Source: Pseudomonas sp. QTF5
GTDB taxonomy: Bacteria > Pseudomonadota > Gammaproteobacteria > Pseudomonadales > Pseudomonadaceae
DNA: 64,000 bases
Assembly: GCF_000512695.2 (NCBI RefSeq)
Contig: NZ_AZRW02000013.1
Span: 62,001-126,000 of the forward strand
Direction: 5' to 3'
Below the pieces are notes generated by a model. It was not told where the DNA came from, did no database searches, and saw only the letters and a list, made by a program, of their open reading frames with translations. A program made the position numbers and the translations under genes. Positions 54,103-64,000 of this stretch are shown here, in pieces. Position 1 is the first letter of the stretch; the number at the start of each line of letters is the position of its first letter.

Positions 54103-54512
54103 GGAGCTCTCCTGATAGTGGGCGCGTGAGCAGGTCGAGAGTTGATGGTGATGACACCGAGGATGACCAACGCCACCCCGAGGGTTTTCGAAAGGCTGAA
54201 GGTTTCGTTGAACAGCGGCAGGCTGGCGGCCAGCACGTACACCAGCGCGTAGCTGATGCTCAGCAGCGAATAGGCCCGACCCAGGGGCAAATCCCGCAGG
54301 GCGGCGAGCCAGGTGAACATCGACACGGCATAGGCGAGGATGGCGGCCAGCACGACGGCCACGGCGAACACATCGACGCTGCCGTTGCTCAAAGCGGGTA
54401 ACCATTGGTCGGGAGGGGGCAAGCGGACCATGCTCCAGCGCATGCCCAACTGCGCGGCGCTGCCCAGCAGCACGCTGCCCAGGGCGAAGGCGAGTCCGCG
54501 ACGCAGGCTCAT
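54099..54512 (-). CDS. arnF: Aminoarabinose-undecaprenyl-phosphate flippase subunit ArnF, 137 aa
   Basis: Small multidrug-resistance-like membrane protein with four helices. With ArnE it flips undecaprenyl-phosphate-aminoarabinose to the periplasmic face. It shows an N-terminal helix ([20 protein letters not shown]), then [20 protein letters not shown] and the final helix [17 protein letters not shown]. The ATG at 54512 overlaps the arnE stop by 4 bases. The protein is slightly longer than E. coli ArnF (128 aa). Confidence 0.88.
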   Translation of the reverse strand: MSLRRGLAFALGSVLLGSAAQLGMRWSMVRLPPPDQWLPALSNGSVDVFAVAVVLAAILAYAVSMFTWLAALRDLPLGRAYSLLSISYALVYVLAASLPLFNETFSLSKTLGVALVILGVITINSRPAHAPTIRRAP

Positions 54513-54853
54513 GCGTGTTGCCCCAGCAACGCCACGCCAGCGATCACCAACGCCACGCCCAGCCAGTGACGGCGGTCGATGGTTTCGTGAAAGACGAAGC
54601 GGGCGACCAGTGTGATCAATACGAAATTCAAGCTGAGCATCGGATAGGCGATGCCGACTTCGAGGCGTTGCAACACCAGCAGCCAGACCAGCAAGCCCAA
54701 CCCCAGAAAGGCGAGCGCCAGCCACAACCACGGCGAACGCAGTTTCTCGCCCCAGCCCGACGTCTTGCCGCGCCAACTTTCCACGGCGTATTTCTGGGCG
54801 ATCTGGCCCAGGCAGGTCAGCAGGCAGGCAACTAATACGAGCAGCAGGCTCAT
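54509..54853 (-). CDS. arnE: Aminoarabinose-undecaprenyl-phosphate flippase subunit ArnE, 114 aa
   Basis: Partner of ArnF, EamA/SMR-like, with four membrane helices: [20 protein letters not shown], a middle pair ([18 protein letters not shown]) and [17 protein letters not shown] at the C-terminus. The segment [20 protein letters not shown] is typical. Its start codon overlaps the TGA of the arnT remnant (ATGA), exactly as in complete arn operons, so its native translational coupling to arnT is now broken. Confidence 0.88.
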   Translation of the reverse strand: MSLLLVLVACLLTCLGQIAQKYAVESWRGKTSGWGEKLRSPWLWLALAFLGLGLLVWLLVLQRLEVGIAYPMLSLNFVLITLVARFVFHETIDRRHWLGVALVIAGVALLGQHA

Positions 54854-54990
54854 GACGCCCCCTGAGGAAAGATCAGAATCACCAGGTTGCCTTGTTCATA
54901 ACGTTTGCCATCCTTGGGCAGTCGCTGGTGGACTTCGAGCAGCCGCGGTTGCTGATTCAGGATAGGCCAGGCCATGTTTCAATTCGTCTA
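54850..54990 (-). pseudogene. arnT: arnT 3' remnant
   Basis: Directly upstream of arnE, the minus strand reads DELKHGLAYPES in one frame (54953-54990), matching the ArnT C-terminal pattern GELKYGLxYPD. Then, in another frame, it reads [20 protein letters not shown] with FPQGAS and a TGA that overlaps the arnE start. A full ArnT (lipid A aminoarabinose transferase) is about 550 aa, so at most about 45 codons remain, with a frameshift. The remaining upstream arn genes (arnB, C, A, D) are absent; a tyrosine recombinase gene lies about 170 bases away. Confidence 0.6.
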
Positions 54991-55158
54991 TCGTGTTGTT
55001 TCCAGTCAAGCAGACGTTCGGTATTGGCGATGCCTGGTTTCGTCGACACCCCAAGAAGCCACCATTGACTTTCCAGCCCATGGTCGGCAGCGTGACGGCC
55101 CGGCGGGCTCAATGGATGACGGGAGCCTGCGTATTTATTCATTTCAAGGCCCGTTTCA

Positions 55159-56097
55159 TTGATTGACTTACCTGCTACTGAATCCCTCGTTTCAAAAGCC
55201 AACCCATTGACCCTGTACCTGGCGCGTCTGGCGCCGTCCAGCCAGTTGACCATGCGTTATGTGTTGCAGGACGCCGCTGACCGTCTGGACTTCGAAGACA
55301 TGAACATCGAAGAGATTCCCTGGCATCAACTGCAGCCCGAGGATGTCGTTGCGCTGGTGGCGACCTTGCGCGAAGACGGCTACGCGCCGAACACCTCGTC
55401 GCTGTACGTTAACGCGGTGCGCGGAGTGATGAACGAAGCGTGGCGCATGAGCCTGATCAGTCAGGAGCACTTGCTGAAAATGCGTTCGGTCAAAGGCATT
55501 GCCGGCACGCGTCTGTCCCAGGGGCGCAACCTCAAGCGCACCTTGATTCGCGACTTGATGGAGGTCTGCGCCGCGGACCCACGACCACAAGGGCTACGGG
55601 ACGCGGCCATCATCGGGATTCTGTACGGTTCGGGGATGCGCAAATCGGAATCGGTGAATCTGGACCTGGCCCAGGTGGATTTCACCGAGCGCAGCCTGTG
55701 CGTCACCGCCAAGGGCAACAAACAGCTGATCAAGTACGCGCCGGCCTGGGCCTTCGCCAAACTGGATGCGTGGCTGGAGTTGCGGCGTTCGCAATTAAAG
55801 GAGGGCGAGACGGACGACCCGTTCCTGTTCAACCGCATCCGCCGTGGCAGCCACATTACCCGCGAGCGCATCACCAAACATGCGATCTACTACATTGCCC
55901 GGCAACGCGGTGCGCAGGTCGGGGTGAAAATCATGCCGCACGATTTCCGGCGGTCGTTCATCACCCGAGTGATTGAAGAGCACGACCTGTCGATCGCGCA
56001 GAAACTGGCCCACCACAGCAACATCCAGACCACGGCCAATTACGATGTGCGCGACGACAATGAACGCCGGCGGGCGGTTGATCGTTTTGATTTGTGA
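55159..56097 (+). CDS. Tyrosine recombinase / site-specific integrase, 312 aa
   Basis: Phage-integrase family. The N-terminal SAM-like core-binding domain (about residues 15-110) is followed by the catalytic domain with the complete residue set R161 (GSGMRKSE), K185 (AKGNK), H261 and R264 (PHDFRRS), H285 (LAHHSN) and nucleophile Y295 (TTANYD). The start is a TTG at 55159 with AAGG 9 bases upstream. It is unaccompanied by excisionase, phage or conjugation genes. It stands at the broken end of the arn operon and could be the remnant of the element that truncated it, or a resident recombinase. It ends 7 bases before the convergent pqiC. Confidence 0.9.
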   Translation: MIDLPATESLVSKANPLTLYLARLAPSSQLTMRYVLQDAADRLDFEDMNIEEIPWHQLQPEDVVALVATLREDGYAPNTSSLYVNAVRGVMNEAWRMSLISQEHLLKMRSVKGIAGTRLSQGRNLKRTLIRDLMEVCAADPRPQGLRDAAIIGILYGSGMRKSESVNLDLAQVDFTERSLCVTAKGNKQLIKYAPAWAFAKLDAWLELRRSQLKEGETDDPFLFNRIRRGSHITRERITKHAIYYIARQRGAQVGVKIMPHDFRRSFITRVIEEHDLSIAQKLAHHSNIQTTANYDVRDDNERRRAVDRFDL

Positions 56098-56104
56098 ACC
56101 GCGA

Positions 56105-56659
56105 TCAGGACGCCGAAGGACACCCTTTTTGCGAGCCGATCGCCTGACTGATCAGCGCAGCCAACCGTTTCACATTGTTCTGATGAGCGACCACCAGGTC
56201 ATCGATGCTCGCACCCGAAGGGGTCTGCAACGTGCTGCGACAGGTGATCGGTGCAGTATCGCCGGCGCCGAGACTGCGCAGGCGCCATTTGACGTCGATC
56301 AACGCGTATTGACCGGGGATCGAATCAAAGCGCTGCACGTCCAGGCGCAACGACACTCGGCGTTGCAGGTTACTGTTGACCAGTTGATCGACCAGGGCGC
56401 TGCGTAATTCATCCACCAGCGTCGCCGCCCACCATTCGGTTTCGAGGATCGCCAGGCCACTGTTGCCTTGACGAATGACAATCTGCGGGCGGTCGACCTG
56501 GGGTGGAACCGTAATGCTCTCAATCTGGATTTCTGCGGCACTGCCGCTTGCGCCGCCCAGTTGTGCCGGAGTCAGGGTATGGAACTGAATCGGGTCGCTA
56601 CGGCAAGCAGTGAGCAATAACAACGCAGTGACCAGCGTGATTTTCAGCGAAAAAGCCAT
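56105..56659 (-). CDS. pqiC: PqiC outer-membrane lipoprotein, 184 aa
   Basis: ABC-type auxiliary lipoprotein component (PqiC/YmbA) of the Pqi intermembrane lipid-transport system. The lipoprotein signal ends at C19 (LLLLTAC), followed by the family opening QFHTLTPAQ. The mid-segment VPPQVDRPQIVIRQGNSGLA and WWAATLVDELRSALVDQL are typical of the family. It is the last gene of the pqi operon, 17 bases after pqiB, and anchors the PqiB needle at the outer membrane. Confidence 0.88.
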   Translation of the reverse strand: MAFSLKITLVTALLLLTACRSDPIQFHTLTPAQLGGASGSAAEIQIESITVPPQVDRPQIVIRQGNSGLAILETEWWAATLVDELRSALVDQLVNSNLQRRVSLRLDVQRFDSIPGQYALIDVKWRLRSLGAGDTAPITCRSTLQTPSGASIDDLVVAHQNNVKRLAALISQAIGSQKGCPSAS

Positions 56660-56676
56660 GAGTGTTGCTCCTGTGG

Positions 56677-58332
56677 TCAGTTGCGTGGCGGCGCCTTCAA
56701 ATCAATCGGCGCGGCATTGTCGGGACGACCGCGAATCAGCGATTCCGGATGCCGGCCCAGGTAATCCGAGAGCTCACGCAGTGAGCGCGACATGCGTCCG
56801 AGCTCGTCCAGGGTTTGAGTCAACTGTTCCCGTTGCGGCGAATCCTCGGCCAGGGTCGAGCTGGCTGATTGCAAGGTCTTGCTGACGTCCGCCAGGGTGG
56901 TCTGCACGCCGGGCAGGGTCCTGGCGTTGAACTGTACGAGGCCCTTGCGCAGTTCGACGAGGTTACTGTCGAGGTTGCCGGCAATGCGTTCGATGGGCAG
57001 CTGGTTGATCTTGTTGACCATGCCTTCGAGTTTTTCCTGCAACTGCTCGAGGCTGCCGGGAATGGTGGGAATAATGACCGGCCGGGCGGTTGGATCGAAC
57101 ACGACTTTCTCTGCTTTGGGGTAGAAATCGAGCGCAATGTAAAGCTGACCGGTCAACAGATTGCCGCTACGGGCCTGGGCGCGCAGGCCGTTTTCGATGA
57201 AGCTGCCCATCAGGCGCACTCCCGCGGCTTCGTCATTGGGGTCATGCTTCAGGGCCTCGAGCATTTTTAAATGTGCCTGACCGAGGCGTTGCGGGTAGAT
57301 CACGATGCCGACATTGACCGGGAACGTGCGTTTTTTTGCATCGAAATCCAGATTGACCGAGACGACTTTGCCGAATTCGATGCCGAGGAATTCCACCGGG
57401 GCATCGACCTTGAGCCCGCGAAGAGCCTGGTCGAAACGCAGGCTCAGGTATTGCCCCTTGCCACTGGGCGGCGCGAGGGCGGTTTGCTGGTCCTCGAACA
57501 GCTCGAAGGTTTTATCCTCCCTGGCCGGCTGATCGTTGGGGCTGTATTCCGGCGCGCGAAACGCGATGCCGCCCACCAACAAGGACGACAAGGACTCGGT
57601 ACTCACCGCAAAACCATTGGCACCGACACTCACATCGATACCACTGGCATTCCAAAAGCGAGTGTTTTCGGTGACATAGACGTCATTGGGCGAATGCACG
57701 AAGACTTCGATGTTCACCCCTTTGCCGTCGGTATCCAGCGCATACGCCACCACTTGCCCGACCGGGATCTTGCGGTAATAGATGGGTGAGCCGATATCCA
57801 GCGAGCCGAGGTCCTGAGTGTGCAGCATGAAGCGTTTACCTGGCTCGCCATAGGTAATGGGCGGCGGGTTTTCCAGACCCGTGAAGTGTTTGGAACGGGC
57901 ATTGGCCTGACCGATGTCGGCACCAATGTAGTCACCCGACAGCAGCGTATCGATGCCCGAGACGCCGCCGGCACCAATGCGTGGCCGCACGACCCAGAAT
58001 TGCGAGTCTTCGCGGGTGAAGCTTTCAGCCTGTTTGTCGAGTTTGATCGTGGCGTTAACGCTTTTTTGATCGTCGCTCAGCTTTACTTCAGAAACATGGC
58101 CGATGACCACGTTGCGGTATTTGACCTCGGTCTTGTTGGCCGTGAGACCGCTACCGGTCTTGAACGTGACGGTGATGGTCGGGCCTTCCTGCATCACGCT
58201 GTGTATTACCAGGGAAATCCCCACCAGCACCGCAACGATCGGCACAATCCACACCAGCGAAACGCTGAAGCGACGGGTCTTGATAGTGGCCTGACCGGGG
58301 TCTTGCGGCCCATCAGTGGCTTGCGACTTCAT
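56677..58332 (-). CDS. pqiB: Intermembrane transport protein PqiB (MCE family), 551 aa
   Basis: Periplasm-spanning MCE protein that forms a hexameric tube for lipid transport. The N-terminal membrane anchor is at residues about 25-47 (SLVWIVPIVAVLVGISLVIH). Three MCE/MlaD domains follow: one opening ITVTFKTGSGLTANKTEVKY with the NVVIGHV motif, a second around SPIYYRKIPVGQVVAY, and a third around GLKVDAPVEFLGIEFGKVVS. The C-terminal helical needle region is at residues about 430-530. The length matches E. coli PqiB (546 aa). Its start overlaps the end of pqiA2 by 20 bases. Confidence 0.92.
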   Translation of the reverse strand: MKSQATDGPQDPGQATIKTRRFSVSLVWIVPIVAVLVGISLVIHSVMQEGPTITVTFKTGSGLTANKTEVKYRNVVIGHVSEVKLSDDQKSVNATIKLDKQAESFTREDSQFWVVRPRIGAGGVSGIDTLLSGDYIGADIGQANARSKHFTGLENPPPITYGEPGKRFMLHTQDLGSLDIGSPIYYRKIPVGQVVAYALDTDGKGVNIEVFVHSPNDVYVTENTRFWNASGIDVSVGANGFAVSTESLSSLLVGGIAFRAPEYSPNDQPAREDKTFELFEDQQTALAPPSGKGQYLSLRFDQALRGLKVDAPVEFLGIEFGKVVSVNLDFDAKKRTFPVNVGIVIYPQRLGQAHLKMLEALKHDPNDEAAGVRLMGSFIENGLRAQARSGNLLTGQLYIALDFYPKAEKVVFDPTARPVIIPTIPGSLEQLQEKLEGMVNKINQLPIERIAGNLDSNLVELRKGLVQFNARTLPGVQTTLADVSKTLQSASSTLAEDSPQREQLTQTLDELGRMSRSLRELSDYLGRHPESLIRGRPDNAAPIDLKAPPRN

Positions 58333-58969
58333 CCATGACCTCCTCGTTTTGTGGTTTTTCCCGCGCGTTATCCCAAATCAAACGTGGGTCGAAACTCATT
58401 GCCGATAGCATGGTGAACACCACCACCAGACCAAAAAACAGAATGCCCAGGCGCGGTTCGATATCGCCCAGGGCCTGGAATTTCACCAGCGCTGCCACCA
58501 GCGCGACCACAATCACGTCGAGCATCGACCAGTAGCCGATCAGCTCGACGAAACGGTAAAGCTTCGAACGCTCCTTGCGCGCCCAAAGGCTGCCGCGCTG
58601 CACCGTGATCAGCAGCAGGGAGAGTGCAACGAATTTGATGCCCGGAACCGCGATACTGGCGATAAAAATGATCAGGGCGATGTCCCACGCACCGTGTGCC
58701 CAGAACTCCAGCACACCGCTCATGATGGTGCTGTCGGAGCCGCTGCCGAACAGACTGGTGTTCATGACCGGCAGCAGATTGGCCGGGATATAAAACACCA
58801 GTGAGGCCAGCAGATAGGCCCATGTCCGGCTCAGTGAGTTGGTTTTACGGGCATGCAGTGGCGCGCCACAGCGTTGGCATTCGTGAGGGTTGTCGGTTAT
58901 GTCGCAGGCCAGGCCGCAGCTGTGGCACAGGCACAGGTTGAGTTCGCTGGCGAGCGGTGGGCTGTTCAT
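58313..58969 (-). CDS. pqiA: Paraquat-inducible protein A, second half (PqiA2), 218 aa
   Basis: Inner-membrane subunit of the Pqi system. An N-terminal zinc-ribbon (LCLCHSCGLACD, then CQRCGAPLHAR) is followed by four helices, with the family segments FYIPANLLPVMNTSLFG, FIASIAVPGIKFVALSLLLI and YWSMLDVIVVALVAALVKF. E. coli PqiA is one protein of about 417 aa containing two such units; here each unit is a separate gene. The start (58969) overlaps the stop of the upstream unit by 4 bases, and its 3' end overlaps pqiB by 20 bases. Confidence 0.88.
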   Translation of the reverse strand: MNSPPLASELNLCLCHSCGLACDITDNPHECQRCGAPLHARKTNSLSRTWAYLLASLVFYIPANLLPVMNTSLFGSGSDSTIMSGVLEFWAHGAWDIALIIFIASIAVPGIKFVALSLLLITVQRGSLWARKERSKLYRFVELIGYWSMLDVIVVALVAALVKFQALGDIEPRLGILFFGLVVVFTMLSAMSFDPRLIWDNAREKPQNEEVMDEVASH

Positions 58970-59562
58970 AAAATGTCCCACAGTTCACGGACATCGCGCC
59001 CGGCGATGCGAATCAACAGCAGGCTGAGAACGGCCAGGGCAAACAGGCCGATGCCGGGTATGACATCCAGCAACCCTGCGAGTTTGAACACCGCGACCAT
59101 TGCGCCCAGCAGACAAACCTCGAGCATGCTCCAGGGCCTGAGGGTCTCCAGCCAGCGCATGCACACTTTGAAGCCGGGCGAGCGCCGATGCCCGAGGGCG
59201 AAGCTCAGTACCCAGATCAGCAACACCAGTTGAAAAAGCGGCGCAATGATGATGGATATCGCCGCCACCAGCGCAATAAAGGTGATCGGCCCCTGGCTCA
59301 ACGCCAATACAGAATCCCACAGCGTCGCACTGTTTTTCAGGCCCTTGAGGCTGATGCTCATGACTGGATAGAAATTGGCGAAAATCCACAGCACCGTTGC
59401 CGTGAAGGCCAAAGCCAGACGCTGCTCCACCGACAGTCCGTTATAACGCTGGAGTACACCGCCGCAGCAGGTGCACAGGGCTTTTTGATGTTTGGCGAGC
59501 GTGACTTTTTCATACACGCAGTCGCAGTGCTCGCAGATGATCAGTTGGTCAGTCGTAGCCAT
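58966..59562 (-). CDS. pqiA: Paraquat-inducible protein A, first half (PqiA1), 198 aa
   Basis: First PqiA unit. Zinc-ribbon cysteines (CEHCDCVYEK and CTCCGG) are followed by four helices, with the segments TVLWIFANFYPVMSISLKGL and RPWSMLEVCLLGAMVAVFKL corresponding to those in the second unit. The ATG at 59562 (MATTDQLI) is chosen; the open frame extends further upstream to 59607. It is the first gene of the operon pqiA1-pqiA2-pqiB-pqiC, which is translationally coupled throughout. The promoter should lie between 59563 and the REP pair at 59691. Confidence 0.87.
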   Translation of the reverse strand: MATTDQLIICEHCDCVYEKVTLAKHQKALCTCCGGVLQRYNGLSVEQRLALAFTATVLWIFANFYPVMSISLKGLKNSATLWDSVLALSQGPITFIALVAAISIIIAPLFQLVLLIWVLSFALGHRRSPGFKVCMRWLETLRPWSMLEVCLLGAMVAVFKLAGLLDVIPGIGLFALAVLSLLLIRIAGRDVRELWDIL

Positions 59563-59690
59563 AGGCCGCACTCGCCAGGAAACAGGATAGTCAGAGCACT
59601 CCCTCAATATAGAAGTGACTTGCGATTGAGCAAATTAAAAGACTGATCAAGGGGATGGGGACATAAAGTCTGGTCGACCGCATCATCGTT

Positions 59691-59777
59691 CTTCGCGAGC
59701 AAGCCCGCTCCCACATTCGAGCGCATTCCTTTGAGAGAACTCGGTCAATTGTGGGAGCGGGCTTGCTCGCGAAGACG
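59691..59777. repeat. REP inverted pair upstream of the pqi operon
   Basis: TTCGCGAGCAAGCCCGCTCC and GGAGCGGGCTTGCTCGCGAA, about 45 bases apart. It lies in the 289-base gap between pqiA1 and the 3' end of the polyamine oxidase gene, and probably ends the oxidase transcript. Confidence 0.9.
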
Positions 59778-59851
59778 GCCTGACATTCAACCAATAAGTG
59801 GCTGACACACCGATCTTGCAAGTAAACCGGCACCCACGATGGTATCCCCCT

Positions 59852-62376
<2,525 letters not shown>

Positions 62377-62385
62377 TCAGGGGGG

Positions 62386-63744
62386 TTAGACGCTGAGCAG
62401 CAGGAACTCCCGCTCCCAGGAGCTGATCACGCGCTTGAAGTTTTCGTGTTCGGCACGTTTGACCGCGACGTAACCCCGCACGAATTTGCTCCCCAGATAG
62501 CGCTCGATGGTTTCGCACTCTTCCATGCGCGTCAGGGCGTCCTCGATGGTAATTGGCAGGCGCAGATTGCGCCGTTCGTAGGCGCGGCCCTGCACCGCAG
62601 CGCTCGGCTCGACCTTTTCGACCATCCCCAGATAACCGCACAGCAGACTCGCGGCGATCGCCAGATAAGGGTTGGCGTCGGCGCCCGGCAAGCGGTTTTC
62701 CACGCGCATGGCGTCCGGGGTAGAGGTGGGTACGCGCAGGCCGACGGTGCGGTTTTCTTCGCCCCATTCGACGTTGACCGGTGCCGAGGTATCGGGCAAG
62801 AAGCGGCGGAACGAATTGACGTTGGGCGCGAACATCGGCAGCACTTTGGGGATGTACTTTTGCAAGCCGCCGATGTGGTGCAGGAACAGCTCGCTCATCT
62901 GCCCGTCGGCATCGGCGAAAATCGGCTGGCCAGTAGCGATGTCCACCACGCTTTGATGGATATGCATGGCACTGCCAGGTTCGTCACCGATGGGTTTGGC
63001 CATGAAGGTCGCGGTGACGTTGTGCTTGAGTGCCGCTTCGCGCAGGGTGCGTTTGAACACAGTGATCTGGTCCGCCAGGTCCAGCGCATCGCCGTGACGG
63101 AAGTTGATTTCCATCTGCGCCGGGCCGTCTTCGTGGATCAGTGTGTCGAGGTCCAGGCCCTGGAGTTCGCACCAGTCGTAAACGTCTTCGAACAGTGGAT
63201 CGAACTCGTTGGCGGCGTCGATGGAAAACGACTGACGACCGCTTTCCGCACGGCCCGAACGTCCCAGCGGTGCCTTGAGGGGCAAGTCCGGGTCTTCGCA
63301 GCGTTGGGTCAGGTAGAACTCCATTTCCGGCGCGACAATCGGCTGCCAGCCTTTGTCGGTGTAAAGCTGCAGCACTTTTTTCAGCACGTTGCGTGGCGAC
63401 AGTTCGATGGGATTGCCGAACTTGTCGAACGTGTCGTGGATCACGATGGCGGTTGGCTCGATGGCCCATGGAATGACGTAAACCGCATCGGAAACGGGCT
63501 TGCAGACCATGTCGATGTCGGCCGGGTCGAGCAAGTCGTAGTAGATGTCGTCGTCGACAAAGTCCCCGGTTACCGTTTGCAACAGCACACTTTCCGGCAG
63601 GCGCATGCCTCGCTCATGCAGGAACTTGTTGGTGGGTGCAATCTTGCCGCGAGCAATGCCGGTCAAGTCGCTGACCACACACTCGACCTCGGTAATCTTG
63701 TGATCTTTCAGCCACGTGAGCAGCTGATCGAAAGGGACATTCAT
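62386..63744 (-). CDS. puuA: Glutamine synthetase-family gamma-glutamylputrescine synthetase (PuuA/SpuI-like), 452 aa
   Basis: ATP-dependent ligase of the glutamine synthetase fold that joins glutamate to putrescine or another polyamine, the first step of the Puu/Spu route. Motifs: VECVVSDLTGIARGKIAPTN at the N-terminus, the metal/ATP segment APEMEFYLTQR, GPAQMEINFRHGDALDLADQ, TATFMAKPIGDEPGSAMHIH (catalytic His loop) and RLPGADANPYLAIAASLLCG. It lacks the adenylylation-site loop of GlnA and is followed by polyamine genes, so nitrogen-assimilation glutamine synthetase is unlikely. The start at 63744 has GAGG 8 bases before the ATG. The 3' end is followed by a REP. Confidence 0.87.
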   Translation of the reverse strand: MNVPFDQLLTWLKDHKITEVECVVSDLTGIARGKIAPTNKFLHERGMRLPESVLLQTVTGDFVDDDIYYDLLDPADIDMVCKPVSDAVYVIPWAIEPTAIVIHDTFDKFGNPIELSPRNVLKKVLQLYTDKGWQPIVAPEMEFYLTQRCEDPDLPLKAPLGRSGRAESGRQSFSIDAANEFDPLFEDVYDWCELQGLDLDTLIHEDGPAQMEINFRHGDALDLADQITVFKRTLREAALKHNVTATFMAKPIGDEPGSAMHIHQSVVDIATGQPIFADADGQMSELFLHHIGGLQKYIPKVLPMFAPNVNSFRRFLPDTSAPVNVEWGEENRTVGLRVPTSTPDAMRVENRLPGADANPYLAIAASLLCGYLGMVEKVEPSAAVQGRAYERRNLRLPITIEDALTRMEECETIERYLGSKFVRGYVAVKRAEHENFKRVISSWEREFLLLSV

Positions 63745-63904
63745 AAAGACCTCGTTGTTGGTTTTATTGACGCCGGGGAAAGCGGCTTCATCCACCGAAC
63801 ACTTCCCCTGTGGCGCGTTGACGACTATCTTGGGTGAGCCTTGCCGTTCCATCTATCCACTTTAAGCAGTACAAAGCGCACCAAAAGAGTGCGTAAGGCG
63901 CCCC

Positions 63905-64000
63905 ATGACAGCGTGCAATCCGTTACAGGTTCAAGCCTTCAACACCGCCGACGTGGCCGAGCAAATCCGCGCCACACCGGGTTGGGTGCAGCATTATCAG
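63905..64000 (+). CDS. Partial gene, N-terminal 32 codons, possibly an AraC-type regulator
   Basis: An open frame from ATG 63905 (AAGG 7 bases upstream) runs to the window edge and reads MTACNPLQVQAFNTADVAEQ, then IRATPGWVQHYQ. The start resembles AraC/EutR-like regulators found beside polyamine and amine genes in Pseudomonas, but 32 residues are too few for a firm call. It diverges from the gamma-glutamylputrescine synthetase operon, with 160 bases between the starts, which fits a local regulator. Confidence 0.5.
   Translation, partial: MTACNPLQVQAFNTADVAEQIRATPGWVQHYQ

Overview
The window is chromosomal DNA of a Pseudomonas of the fluorescens group. This rests on the gene content (a mexMN-type RND pump with a divergent two-component system, arnE-arnF-ugd, split pqiA-pqiB-pqiC, a fadDx/fadB2x/fadAx/fadB1x-type operon, polyamine genes) and on many copies of the short inverted repeats (REPs) with the core GGGAGCGGGCTTGCTCGCGA that are typical of that group. 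No rRNA, tRNA, CRISPR array or insertion sequence was recognised.

Region 1-16.8 kb is accessory and visibly less GC-rich than the rest. It holds three consecutive large beta-sandwich-type proteins of unknown function (two of them paralogues), a 1562-aa RHS-repeat protein, two small LuxR-family regulators on the opposite strand, a badly decayed aruH (arginine:pyruvate transaminase) pseudogene and a 639-aa fibronectin type III protein. Its right edge lies on the relic of a DUF1345 membrane-protein gene (about 16.82-17.02 kb), which suggests that the island replaced or invaded that gene.

Region 17-29 kb is core-like: an RND efflux pump and its adaptor with a divergent response regulator and sensor kinase, pncA (NAD salvage), a dienoyl-CoA isomerase, nudC (NAD-cap/NADH hydrolysis), a TSUP transporter and a phospholipase D-type phosphatidylserine synthase. 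A 1763-aa protein of unknown function (29.0-34.3 kb) follows. An AraC-family regulator then precedes a short- and branched-chain acyl-CoA degradation cluster (35.7-43.8 kb): acyl-CoA synthetase, 3-hydroxyacyl-CoA dehydrogenase, thiolase, acyl-CoA dehydrogenase and enoyl-CoA hydratase on the plus strand, and a second acyl-CoA dehydrogenase plus a 3-hydroxyisobutyryl-CoA hydrolase on the minus strand. Together they could take C4-C5 acids or branched-chain amino-acid intermediates to acyl-CoAs.

Region 44.4-50.2 kb looks like a basic-amino-acid utilisation cluster: a four-gene polar amino-acid ABC importer, an Lrp/AsnC regulator, a CtlX-type citrulline/arginine amidino-hydrolase and an orphan arginine N-succinyltransferase-like protein. 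After an HPP membrane protein and an MFS transporter comes the tail of an arn (lipid A aminoarabinose) operon, arnE-arnF-ugd, flanked by a truncated arnT remnant next to a lone tyrosine recombinase and by a polysaccharide-deacetylase remnant. The window ends with the pqi envelope lipid-transport operon (pqiA1-pqiA2-pqiB-pqiC) and a polyamine catabolism/uptake operon (gamma-glutamylputrescine synthetase, PotF-type binding protein, PuuB-type oxidase) that diverges from a cut-off gene at the right edge.

The most unusual content is the left island with its paralogous beta-sandwich proteins and RHS protein, the 1763-aa giant, the AHL-type LuxR protein reduced to its HTH domain, and the several gene relics marking recombination scars.
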